Assembly: GCA_934088535.1 (NCBI GenBank)
Contig: CAKOJC010000041.1
Location: 1 to 9,264 of the forward strand
Length of the DNA: 9,264 nt
Origin: an uncultured Bacilli bacterium
GTDB lineage: Bacteria; Bacillota_I; Bacilli_A; RF39; UBA660
Reading direction: 5' to 3'
Positions 1 through 5,296 of this stretch are shown here, in pieces. The notes under the pieces were generated by a model that saw only the letters and a program-made list of their open reading frames with translations, did no database searches and had not been told where the DNA came from. Each line of letters opens with the position of its first letter. Within the stretch, counting starts at the first letter, position 1. A program made the translations under genes and the position numbers.

Positions 1-162
1 ATTATCTACTTCTATTCTATCAGTTAGATCAACTAAAGAGCCTGGTGTATAGATATTACAATCAAAAGAAATAAATAGCCAAGGAACAATAAGTACAAAT
101 GCTAAATAATTCTTCCAGTAAGTTTCTATATCATTTTTTATATATTTAAATAATTTTGTCAT
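1..162 (-). CDS. ylbL: YlbL/SepM-like membrane-anchored PDZ protease, N-terminal fragment
   Basis: The reading frame starts at ATG (complement of 160-162) and runs off the left edge, giving 54 codons without a stop. AGGAG sits 7 bases upstream of the ATG. The visible part has a short polar start, one membrane segment at about residues 19-33 (YLAFVLIVPWLFISF), and then IYTPGSLVDLTDRIEV. This matches the start of the YlbL/SepM family, where a single N-terminal helix is followed by a Y-x-x-x-PG-x-x-x-(D/E)-L stretch before the PDZ and Lon-like Ser-Lys protease domains. Those two domains would lie outside the window. Family members cleave small secreted or membrane peptides at the outer face of the membrane; B. 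subtilis YlbL helps remove the division inhibitor YneA. In B. subtilis ylbJ and ylbL are near neighbours, which supports the call. The fragment is short, so the family assignment is moderate and the substrate is unknown. Confidence 0.62.
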   Translation of the reverse strand, partial: MTKLFKYIKNDIETYWKNYLAFVLIVPWLFISFDCNIYTPGSLVDLTDRIEVDN

Positions 163-182
163 AAATCACTCCTAACTATAAT

Positions 183-211
183 ATTATATCACAGATGAAT
201 ACAATTATTAA
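183..211 (-). promoter_or_regulatory. Extended -10 promoter for the ylbL-like gene
   Basis: Reading the minus strand, TTAATA (206-211) and TATAAT (183-188) are separated by 17 bases, and TGA directly before TATAAT gives an extended -10 (TGn). The predicted start near 176 would leave a leader of about 14 bases holding the AGGAG site. The promoter overlaps the first codons of the divergent ylbJ gene. The -35 is only a 4/6 match, but the -10 element is strong. Confidence 0.5.
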
Positions 212-1118
212 AAAACTAAAATATATAGTGTTAACTTTAGTATTGATAGTGTTTATTTTAAACATTGAGGTAGTAATTAATTCTACGTATGATGCTTCTC
301 TTTTATTCTTTAAAAAGGTATTTATAAGTATATTTCCATTTATTATATTATGTGACATACTTATATACTTTAATTATCACTTATTTATTAAGAAAATATT
401 TGGTAAAGTCATAAATAAAATATTTAATATAGATTCTAATACTAGTATTATTTTTATACTTAGTGTTCTTACTAGTCACCCTAGTAATGCAGTTTATATT
501 AAGAAATTACTTGATGAAAAGATTATAGATGAAAAGACAGCTAATAAGATACTTATATATAGCTATTTTCCATCTGTTGCATTTGTTATTGGTGTTATAG
601 GAGTATCTATTTATAATAGTTTTAAAGTTGGTTTACTTTTATGGATTATTTGTTTTCTTAATAATGTATTAATTGGTTTATTTTCAAGAAGGGATAACTC
701 TATAATAGAAAGTAAAGATAAAATAATAAGTAATAATAACTTTTTTGTATGTTTTAAGGATGCTATTATTAAGGGAATTAATACTTCTATAATTATTCTG
801 GGTAATTTAATAGTGTTTACTATAATAGTTAATCTTATAACTGAATATATCAACATCAAACCATATATATTATCTATTTTAACAGGTTTTTTAGAATTAA
901 CTAGTGGTGTTATATCCATTTCTAAGTTAAATATACCTTTTAATATTAAGTTTGCTTTAACGAGTCTTATTTTAAACTTCAGTGGTTTAGCTATATTATT
1001 TCAAAGTTTTAGTATATTATCAGATTATAAAATAAATATTAAAAAAACATTAACAATTAAGTTAATGTTTAGTATTATTAATTTCTTGCTTATATTAGTA
1101 TGTACCAGATGCATATAA
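195..1118 (+). CDS. ylbJ: YlbJ-like sporulation integral membrane protein (nucleoside-recognition/Gate family)
   Basis: This is a 307-residue, strongly hydrophobic polytopic protein with membrane segments at about residues 9-29, 40-58, 83-95, 127-140, 145-162, 197-216, 223-242, 252-272 and 288-304. Family marks are visible in order: LFFKKVFISIFPFIIL (38-52), SHPSNAVYIKKLL (95-106, equivalent to the SGYPxGAK region), YSYFPSVAFVIG (122-133), GFLELTSG (231-238) and FSGLAILFQSFSIL (262-275). YlbJ is needed for normal sporulation in B. subtilis and carries two Gate-type half domains; its transported substrate is not established. The B. subtilis protein is about 100 residues longer, so this is a compact version. 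No Shine-Dalgarno sequence precedes the ATG, unlike all its neighbours, and a stop codon at 162-164 limits upstream extension to non-standard starts. Its last 24 bases overlap the end of the convergent pilin gene. YlbJ identity is likely; a general Gate-domain transporter is the alternative. Confidence 0.8.
   Translation: MNTIIKKLKYIVLTLVLIVFILNIEVVINSTYDASLLFFKKVFISIFPFIILCDILIYFNYHLFIKKIFGKVINKIFNIDSNTSIIFILSVLTSHPSNAVYIKKLLDEKIIDEKTANKILIYSYFPSVAFVIGVIGVSIYNSFKVGLLLWIICFLNNVLIGLFSRRDNSIIESKDKIISNNNFFVCFKDAIIKGINTSIIILGNLIVFTIIVNLITEYINIKPYILSILTGFLELTSGVISISKLNIPFNIKFALTSLILNFSGLAILFQSFSILSDYKINIKKTLTIKLMFSIINFLLILVCTRCI
1041..1070 (-). terminator. Intrinsic terminator of the pilin operon, inside the ylbJ coding sequence
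   Basis: On the minus strand a perfect 10-base-pair stem (AAACATTAAC, loop TTAATT, GTTAATGTTT) is followed at once by more T, so the transcript ends in a run of seven U (1041-1047). It begins 25 bases after the stop of the last pilin gene (1095). The whole element is coding sequence for ylbJ residues 283-292 on the other strand. The stem holds only two G-C pairs but is perfect, and the U-tract is on the minus side only. Confidence 0.68.
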
Positions 1119-1718
1119 ATCTATATCATATTTTTCATCACTAAGACCAACTGTTATATGAGTTATTGTATCTGTTAGACTATCATCATCTTTATTTTCA
1201 TATTTAAATATTTCAAATGATAAGTCAGTAAATTTATAGCCAGAAGATGTTACGGTATTATTAGCGTTTTCATTATTAGATTTTACTATAAAATCCATTG
1301 ATTTTATTAATAATGTTTGTACTTTTCCTGTTGTTGAGTCACTATATCTTAGTGTCGTTTTTTCATACTTTTTAGTACCAATATTCTCTCCATTTGCATA
1401 TATTGTTTCTGTGTCATTATCTATTTGATTTCTTAAGATTTCTAATGTTCTTTTTTTGTTGTTTCCAAGTACTATGTCGCAATAACTTATATCTTCTGCA
1501 TTTGAGCAAGTTATAGTTCTTATGCCATTATTTGTAAGTAAGTCTTCATTTACTACTTTTGCTATAAGAGCACCATATATTCTAGCATCTGCATCTTCAT
1601 TTACTAAACTATATGTTTGTCTTAATTTAACAAGTGTACCCATCATAGATACTAATACTATACTTATCAATATTAAACTAACAACTAATTCTATTAATGT
1701 AAATCCTTTTTTATTCAT
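1095..1718 (-). CDS. Type IV pilin-like protein with canonical prepilin signal (PulJ/minor-pilin type)
   Basis: The 207-residue protein opens with MNKKGFTLIELVVSLILISI, a textbook class III (type IV prepilin) signal: a basic leader, cleavage after Gly5 by a prepilin peptidase, Phe as mature residue 1, Glu at mature residue 5, then a hydrophobic helix to about residue 27. After it come an amphipathic helix (about 28-62) and a beta-rich ectodomain with two cysteines (CSNAEDISYC region, about 71-80), which may form a disulfide. The overall plan (long helix, then a sheet domain, about 200 residues) resembles minor pilins or pseudopilins of the GspJ/PulJ kind, but the ectodomain itself is not recognised. 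The start has AAAGGGG 6 bases upstream and lies 12 bases after the previous pilin gene, so the three pilins form one operon, of which this is the last gene. It would act in a membrane-anchored filament. Whether the filament serves adhesion, DNA uptake, motility or secretion cannot be told. Confidence 0.78.
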   Translation of the reverse strand: MNKKGFTLIELVVSLILISIVLVSMMGTLVKLRQTYSLVNEDADARIYGALIAKVVNEDLLTNNGIRTITCSNAEDISYCDIVLGNNKKRTLEILRNQIDNDTETIYANGENIGTKKYEKTTLRYSDSTTGKVQTLLIKSMDFIVKSNNENANNTVTSSGYKFTDLSFEIFKYENKDDDSLTDTITHITVGLSDEKYDIDLYASGTY

Positions 1719-1730
1719 AATATACCCCTT

Positions 1731-2444
1731 TTAATCGCCTAAAAGATCAAGAACGCCACCTGTTGTTTGATTTGCTTGCATAAGTCCATATAATGGTATT
1801 GCTGCATATCTATATGTTCCGTTTTTATAAAATACTCCAATTATATAACCTTGTGATGTTATTTTAATAGCAGTAATATTGCTATCCGCTATTATTGCTT
1901 GTGTCGAAATTTGACTTTTTGTGCTTTGTTCAGAAGTATTACCATTGCATATACCATTTTGACAATCCTGTGCTAGCATATCTTGGCCTGCTTGTAAAAG
2001 TCGATTATAACCATAATTGCTTCTTTGTAAAGTTTTTATGAATTCTAGTGTTCCACTATCATATACTTTAGTTAAATCATTTCTTTTTAATTCTGATTTA
2101 ATATCTTTTATAACTATAAAATATACTAAATCATTATCTTTAAATAACTGTTGACAATCACTAAGTCTATTAGCTACAGGAGTTCTCTCACAACCATCTG
2201 GATTATTATATGATCCTTCTCTTCTATTTGCAATATAACCATTATTGCTAAAGTATTCATCAGTTTCAGCATTTAGTTTTGCAATATTGAATAGTAAATA
2301 TCTATCGCTTGGAATATTATAATTTTCTTTTTCTTTTGATTTTCTTACAAATAATGAATAACTACTTAATAACATCGTTGTTGCTAATAATACTACTATT
2401 AGTACTGTTAAGCTCTCCATAAATATAAATCCATCTTTTTTCAT
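1731..2444 (-). CDS. Type IV pilin-like protein, second of three
   Basis: The 237-residue protein begins MKKDGFIFMESLTVLIVVLL. The basic leader ends in Gly5, the mature residue 1 is Phe and mature residue 5 is Glu, followed by a hydrophobic helix to about residue 31, so it carries a recognisable though unusual prepilin signal (Asp before the Gly, FMES in place of LIEL). The ectodomain has four cysteines: one near 85 (GCERT), one near 96 (DCQQL), and a close pair near 160-165 (DCQNGIC). The C-terminus is hydrophobic and Gly-rich (LYGLMQANQTTGGVLDLLGD). I do not recognise a named family beyond the pilin N-terminus. The start codon is one base past the upstream stop (TAA T ATG), and its AAAGGAG site lies within the last codons of that gene, so translation is probably coupled. 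It is likely a minor pilin assembled with the products of its two neighbours. Confidence 0.75.
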   Translation of the reverse strand: MKKDGFIFMESLTVLIVVLLATTMLLSSYSLFVRKSKEKENYNIPSDRYLLFNIAKLNAETDEYFSNNGYIANRREGSYNNPDGCERTPVANRLSDCQQLFKDNDLVYFIVIKDIKSELKRNDLTKVYDSGTLEFIKTLQRSNYGYNRLLQAGQDMLAQDCQNGICNGNTSEQSTKSQISTQAIIADSNITAIKITSQGYIIGVFYKNGTYRYAAIPLYGLMQANQTTGGVLDLLGD

Positions 2445-2445
2445 A

Positions 2446-3675
2446 TTACCACTCCTTTATTCTAAATGGAGAATCTACTGTTCCATCTCCAAATGTTATT
2501 AAAGTTGTATTTTTAATAGAAATTACTGGTAATACATAATATGGTTTATTTACATCTGATTCTACTAGTTCTCCAGTACTTTTAACACTTATCGCTTTCG
2601 CTACTCCATCTGTAAATGAGCTTGGTGTCATAGTCCATAAATCAACATTATAATTTAAAAAGTTTGTTGTATTATCTATTTCGAAAGTAGAACCTGCTGT
2701 TATAAATTCATCTGCTGTTAGAGTTCCTATTGGATATTTTAAGTTTCTATTTCCAGATGAACTATTTTTAGTGAATTTATCGTTTGATTGTTCACATCTA
2801 AATATTGGATAAGCAACACTCATGCTTGTTATGTTTCCTTTATTTCCACCAGTTCCATTTCTTCTGAATGATTGATATAGTGTATTTGAAGTTCCATAAC
2901 CATTAGATGTATAAGTTACCCCATTAACTACACCTTCTGTACCTATTGTTCTTTCATTACAGAAGACTTGATCATCAATAAAATTTTCTGCTGAAGTATT
3001 TGCTAGATTTGCTTCATACCAATCATCTAGAACTATTTTTATTGTACTATCATTTGTATTTAAGTGTGTTGTGGCATAAGTAGAACTACTACTTCCATAC
3101 ATATAACCTATATATGCATTATCATTTGTATTTTCATTATAAGTTGTAAGTGGTAAATCATCTTTACTGAAAACGCATTTTGAACTTTTATATTTACCAT
3201 AAAATACTAATCTTGTTGATTCGTCTTCGTTAGTTCTATATATTTTCCAACAATAATTTCCTAGTACTATATAATTATTATCAATTTTACCTCTAAGAAA
3301 ATATACTGTTTTATCATTTTCTGTCATATGAATTTTATTATTATCTTCGTCATCTACAACTTGTGTATAATATAGTCCATCTGTAACAGAAGTTATATCT
3401 TGACTAATACCTGATCTTGTTTGATATCTTCCTTCTGAACTTTTAGAATAATCTATAATACCACTTTCTTCTGCATAATATGATGTTAGAAGAGATTGCA
3501 TTATAGTTTTACCATAATTTACTGGTGTACTTATACTCAAGTTTGTATTATCCTCTATTGCTTCTAAAAATTTGTTTTTAGTAGAATAAGCATGTAATAC
3601 ACCAAGCATTAAGAATAAAAATAATATTAAAAAAGTATATACTAGTGTCATTGAAATAAAACCTTTTTTATTCAT
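2446..3675 (-). CDS. Large pilin-like surface protein lacking Glu+5, with a C-terminal ectodomain typical of gut Firmicute surface proteins
   Basis: The 409-residue protein starts MNKKGFISMTLVYTFLILFL. The leader ending in Gly5 and the hydrophobic helix (6-28) look like a prepilin, but mature residue 5 is Thr instead of Glu. A linker (about 33-95) leads to a large ectodomain (about 98-409) with these landmarks: YFLRGKIDNNYIVLGNYCWKIYR (split here: YFLRGKIDNN at 125, YCWKIYR at 141), NAYIGYMYG (186-194), DDWYEANL (217-224), YPIGTLTADE (314-323), LWTMTPSSF (346-354), LPVISIKN (382-389) and a terminal GDGTVDSPFRI. From memory this pattern recurs in many surface proteins of uncultured gut Firmicutes and recalls DUF6273-type or C-type-lectin/FGE-like folds; that fold link is inference. 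Four cysteines (142, 167, 239, 294) could make two disulfides. GGGAG lies 7 bases before the ATG. It is first in the three-pilin operon. Large pilins without Glu+5 (GspK, C. difficile PilK) sit at filament tips, which suggests a tip role. Confidence 0.72.
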   Translation of the reverse strand: MNKKGFISMTLVYTFLILFLFLMLGVLHAYSTKNKFLEAIEDNTNLSISTPVNYGKTIMQSLLTSYYAEESGIIDYSKSSEGRYQTRSGISQDITSVTDGLYYTQVVDDEDNNKIHMTENDKTVYFLRGKIDNNYIVLGNYCWKIYRTNEDESTRLVFYGKYKSSKCVFSKDDLPLTTYNENTNDNAYIGYMYGSSSSTYATTHLNTNDSTIKIVLDDWYEANLANTSAENFIDDQVFCNERTIGTEGVVNGVTYTSNGYGTSNTLYQSFRRNGTGGNKGNITSMSVAYPIFRCEQSNDKFTKNSSSGNRNLKYPIGTLTADEFITAGSTFEIDNTTNFLNYNVDLWTMTPSSFTDGVAKAISVKSTGELVESDVNKPYYVLPVISIKNTTLITFGDGTVDSPFRIKEW

Positions 3676-3700
3676 TCTTTCACTCCCTTATTATGTACTA

Positions 3701-3729
3701 ATTATATAACAAATAAAAATAAAAATCTA
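3701..3729 (-). promoter_or_regulatory. Possible promoter of the pilin operon (strong -10, weak -35)
   Basis: On the minus strand TATAAT (3701-3706) lies 17 bases after TAGATT (3724-3729), which is only a 3/6 match to TTGACA and is part of the upstream terminator stem. The predicted start, near 3694, leaves a leader of about 19 bases with the GGGAG site. Some promoter is expected here because a terminator lies just upstream, but the exact element is uncertain. Confidence 0.32.
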
Positions 3730-3741
3730 CATAAGTAGATT
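3711..3741 (-). terminator. Intrinsic terminator of spoVID-ysxE, fused to the ysxE stop codon
   Basis: On the minus strand the 7-base-pair stem AATCTAC / GTAGATT with a TTAT loop (3724-3741) is followed by TTTATTTTTATTT (3711-3723). The first two stem bases are the AA of the ysxE TAA stop, so the terminator starts within the stop codon. The U-tract is interrupted by two A. Confidence 0.66.
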
Positions 3742-4558
3742 ATTTATTTTCACTAACTACATTTATACCACTATAAATATAATCATAAAACTCTTTTACA
3801 TTTATTGTATTTAATGATTCATTACTTATATTAATTAGTTTTGGTGGCATAGAAATTAAAATATTTAATAATTGTTTTTCTGTATCTGTTAATTGTAGAT
3901 TTTCATTATATATTTTTAATAAATAATTAAAATCTAATTTAAATCCTTCTTTTTTATAAAAGTTATATATATCTAAAACTGGAGTATCAACCTTGTAATT
4001 ATCCCAACTTAAGAGATAATTTTTATCCCCTCTTATGAAATGATCTAATGATAAGTTATTATGTATTATAGATACTCTTTCTTTATTATTATTTGATACT
4101 TTTTTATACCATTTCTTTAATTCTTTTTCAGCATAAACAAGTGAACTATCAAGAGCACTATAATTTCTAATAAATAAGTACATTGATGGACTCATAAATT
4201 CTGTTTCTTCTATGTCTGATGCCATATTCTCATAGTATTCTTTTAAATATTCAATGTTACTTAATAGTTTATCATATATAGTTTTATATTTGTTTTTACT
4301 TACATCTTTATAAAATAATGTTTTTGAGTGTAAACTAGAAACTACTTTTATGAACTCTACACCTTTAGTCATTTCATGATATTTTTCTTCTCTAATAAAT
4401 TCATAATTAATATTTCTTTCATCTTTAGAAATTATTTTAGGAAAGTTATCAAAGTTTCTAGTAAGTAAATAATCATATAAATCTATAACATCATCATTAC
4501 GTTTTTTTGTTACTACGTCACTATCTATTATTACTGAGTTTTTGTATTTCTTACTCAT
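3740..4558 (-). CDS. ysxE: YsxE-like protein, degenerate CotS-family kinase fold
   Basis: This 272-residue protein resembles the spore-coat CotS/YsxE group of the aminoglycoside-phosphotransferase (choline-kinase-like) fold. The C-lobe landmark is IIHNNLSLDHFI (164-175) followed by YLLSWDNYKVDTPVLDIYNF (181-200). In active relatives these are HGDxxxxN and xxIDWExxxxxxPxxDL. Here the catalytic Asp of HGD is Asn168 and the metal-binding Asp position holds Ser184, so phosphotransfer seems unlikely. The N-lobe is short, with VVTKKR (15-20) where the ATP-binding lysine strand would be and no glycine-rich loop visible. In B. subtilis ysxE lies directly after spoVID and downstream of lonA, exactly the order seen here, which is strong support. 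The ATG overlaps the spoVID stop by 8 bases and has no good ribosome binding site, so translation is probably coupled to spoVID. A role in spore coat or morphogenesis is inferred from family and position. It is shorter than typical CotS-family proteins. Confidence 0.78.
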   Translation of the reverse strand: MSKKYKNSVIIDSDVVTKKRNDDVIDLYDYLLTRNFDNFPKIISKDERNINYEFIREEKYHEMTKGVEFIKVVSSLHSKTLFYKDVSKNKYKTIYDKLLSNIEYLKEYYENMASDIEETEFMSPSMYLFIRNYSALDSSLVYAEKELKKWYKKVSNNNKERVSIIHNNLSLDHFIRGDKNYLLSWDNYKVDTPVLDIYNFYKKEGFKLDFNYLLKIYNENLQLTDTEKQLLNILISMPPKLINISNESLNTINVKEFYDYIYSGINVVSENK

Positions 4559-5231
4559 TAATTTGTTGTATTATTATTTTGTCTCCGACATTTATTTCAT
4601 TAATATTGTTATACTCTTTTAAATCATTTGGTGTTACATTATACTTTGAACAAATGGTTTCTAAAGTATCTCCTTCTCTAACAATATATACTTTGTACGT
4701 ATAGTATTTATTTTCATTATTAATTATATTTGTTATATTATTTATATTTTCATTTAAATCTATATCATTTTTTTCTAAGTTTATTTCTGTATTAATATTA
4801 TTGCCTTTTATTTCTTCATTATGCTCTTCTATATTTAAATCTATTGGTTTATCATCAAAATAGTTATCAATATAATTATCTAAATCATAATCTTCTTCCA
4901 CAGTTTCTTCTTCCCTCTCATCACAAGTTAATTCTAATTCAATATTTACTTTCAATACATCTTTATCTATTGTGTATTTGAAATCGTCAATTTCTATTTT
5001 TATTGAGTCTTTATCAATTCTATCACCTATTGCGACTTCGAATGGAATTGTATAATAAAATTCTTCTTCTATAACACTTGCTTCTGTCATTTTATATGTA
5101 CCACTTATAGATACTGTACCAACAACATTTTCTTCATTAATTTTATAGTCATGATCTAAACTAATATTATTTAATTCACCTATTTTGGTCTTAAAAATTA
5201 TATCTTTTTTAATTGGAATAATTTCTTTCAT
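4551..5231 (-). CDS. spoVID: SpoVID-like spore morphogenesis protein (SPOCS-like domain plus LysM)
   Basis: The 226-residue protein has three parts. Residues 1-102 form a beta-rich N-terminal domain with ISLDHDYKINEENVVGTVSI (near 23-42) and IPFEVAIGDRI (near 62-72), then DDFKYTIDKDVLKVNIELEL (near 82-101); these align by eye with the SpoVID N-terminal SPOCS/DUF3794-type domain. Residues about 103-177 are an acidic, Asn-rich, low-complexity linker. Residues about 179-226 are a LysM module (VREGDTLETICSKYNVTPND, then LKEYNNINEINVGDKIIIQQ). In B. subtilis SpoVID is a forespore-surface protein that works with SpoIVA and SafA to encase the spore with coat, and its LysM binds a cell-wall precursor. 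That protein has about 575 residues, so this one is a miniature, chiefly because the linker is short. The start is ATG at 5231, with AAAGGAG 5 bases upstream; an in-frame TTG at 5246 lies upstream of that site and is rejected. ysxE follows with an 8-base overlap. Confidence 0.85.
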   Translation of the reverse strand: MKEIIPIKKDIIFKTKIGELNNISLDHDYKINEENVVGTVSISGTYKMTEASVIEEEFYYTIPFEVAIGDRIDKDSIKIEIDDFKYTIDKDVLKVNIELELTCDEREEETVEEDYDLDNYIDNYFDDKPIDLNIEEHNEEIKGNNINTEINLEKNDIDLNENINNITNIINNENKYYTYKVYIVREGDTLETICSKYNVTPNDLKEYNNINEINVGDKIIIQQINE

Positions 5232-5236
5232 ATATT

Positions 5237-5243
5237 CTCCTTT
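5237..5243 (-). promoter_or_regulatory. Ribosome binding site that sets the spoVID start
   Basis: AAAGGAG on the minus strand lies 5 bases before the ATG at 5231. It lies inside the reading frame opened by an alternative TTG at 5246, so it excludes that upstream start. Confidence 0.75.
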
Positions 5244-5249
5244 CAATAA

Positions 5250-5277
5250 AATATATGAAGCAATAAAAAAAATATTC
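5250..5277 (-). promoter_or_regulatory. Possible sigma-E-like promoter for spoVID-ysxE
   Basis: On the minus strand GAATATT (5271-5277) and CATATATT (5250-5257) are 13 bases apart. They resemble the B. subtilis sigma-E pattern KMATATT and CATACAAT (7/7 and 6/8), and spoVID is sigma-E dependent there. The leader would be only about 12 bases, starting at the ribosome binding site, the -35 lies inside the lon terminator, and AT-rich DNA gives many chance matches. Treat as a hypothesis. Confidence 0.28.
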
Positions 5278-5296
5278 GCTATTGGAATATTTTTTT
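5265..5296 (-). terminator. Intrinsic terminator of lon, with the stop codon in its loop
   Basis: On the minus strand AATATTC (5285-5291) pairs with GAATATT (5271-5277) around the 7-base loop CAATAGC, extended by A-U pairs to about 11, and is followed by a run of eight T starting within the stem. The lon stop codon TAG is in the loop, so the last lon codons encode the rising arm. Confidence 0.7.

Noticed and set aside
611..919. Minus-strand open frame of 102 codons inside ylbJ.
   Set aside because: It lies fully antisense to a well-supported membrane protein gene. Its sequence is the low-complexity hydrophobic shadow expected there, and no ribosome binding site or promoter supports it.
2446..3675. 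Considered whether the lectin-like ectodomain is a target of a diversity-generating retroelement.
   Set aside because: No reverse transcriptase, template repeat or second copy of the C-terminal segment is present in the window.
4700..4870. AT-rich, repetitive-looking stretch in spoVID considered as a repeat or a site of frameshift decay.
   Set aside because: The frame is open through it and encodes the acidic, Asn-rich linker between two intact domains. No exact repeat unit is present.
5232..5246. Longer SpoVID start at TTG 5246 (five more residues).
   Set aside because: The AAAGGAG ribosome site lies inside those codons and is ideally placed for ATG 5231.
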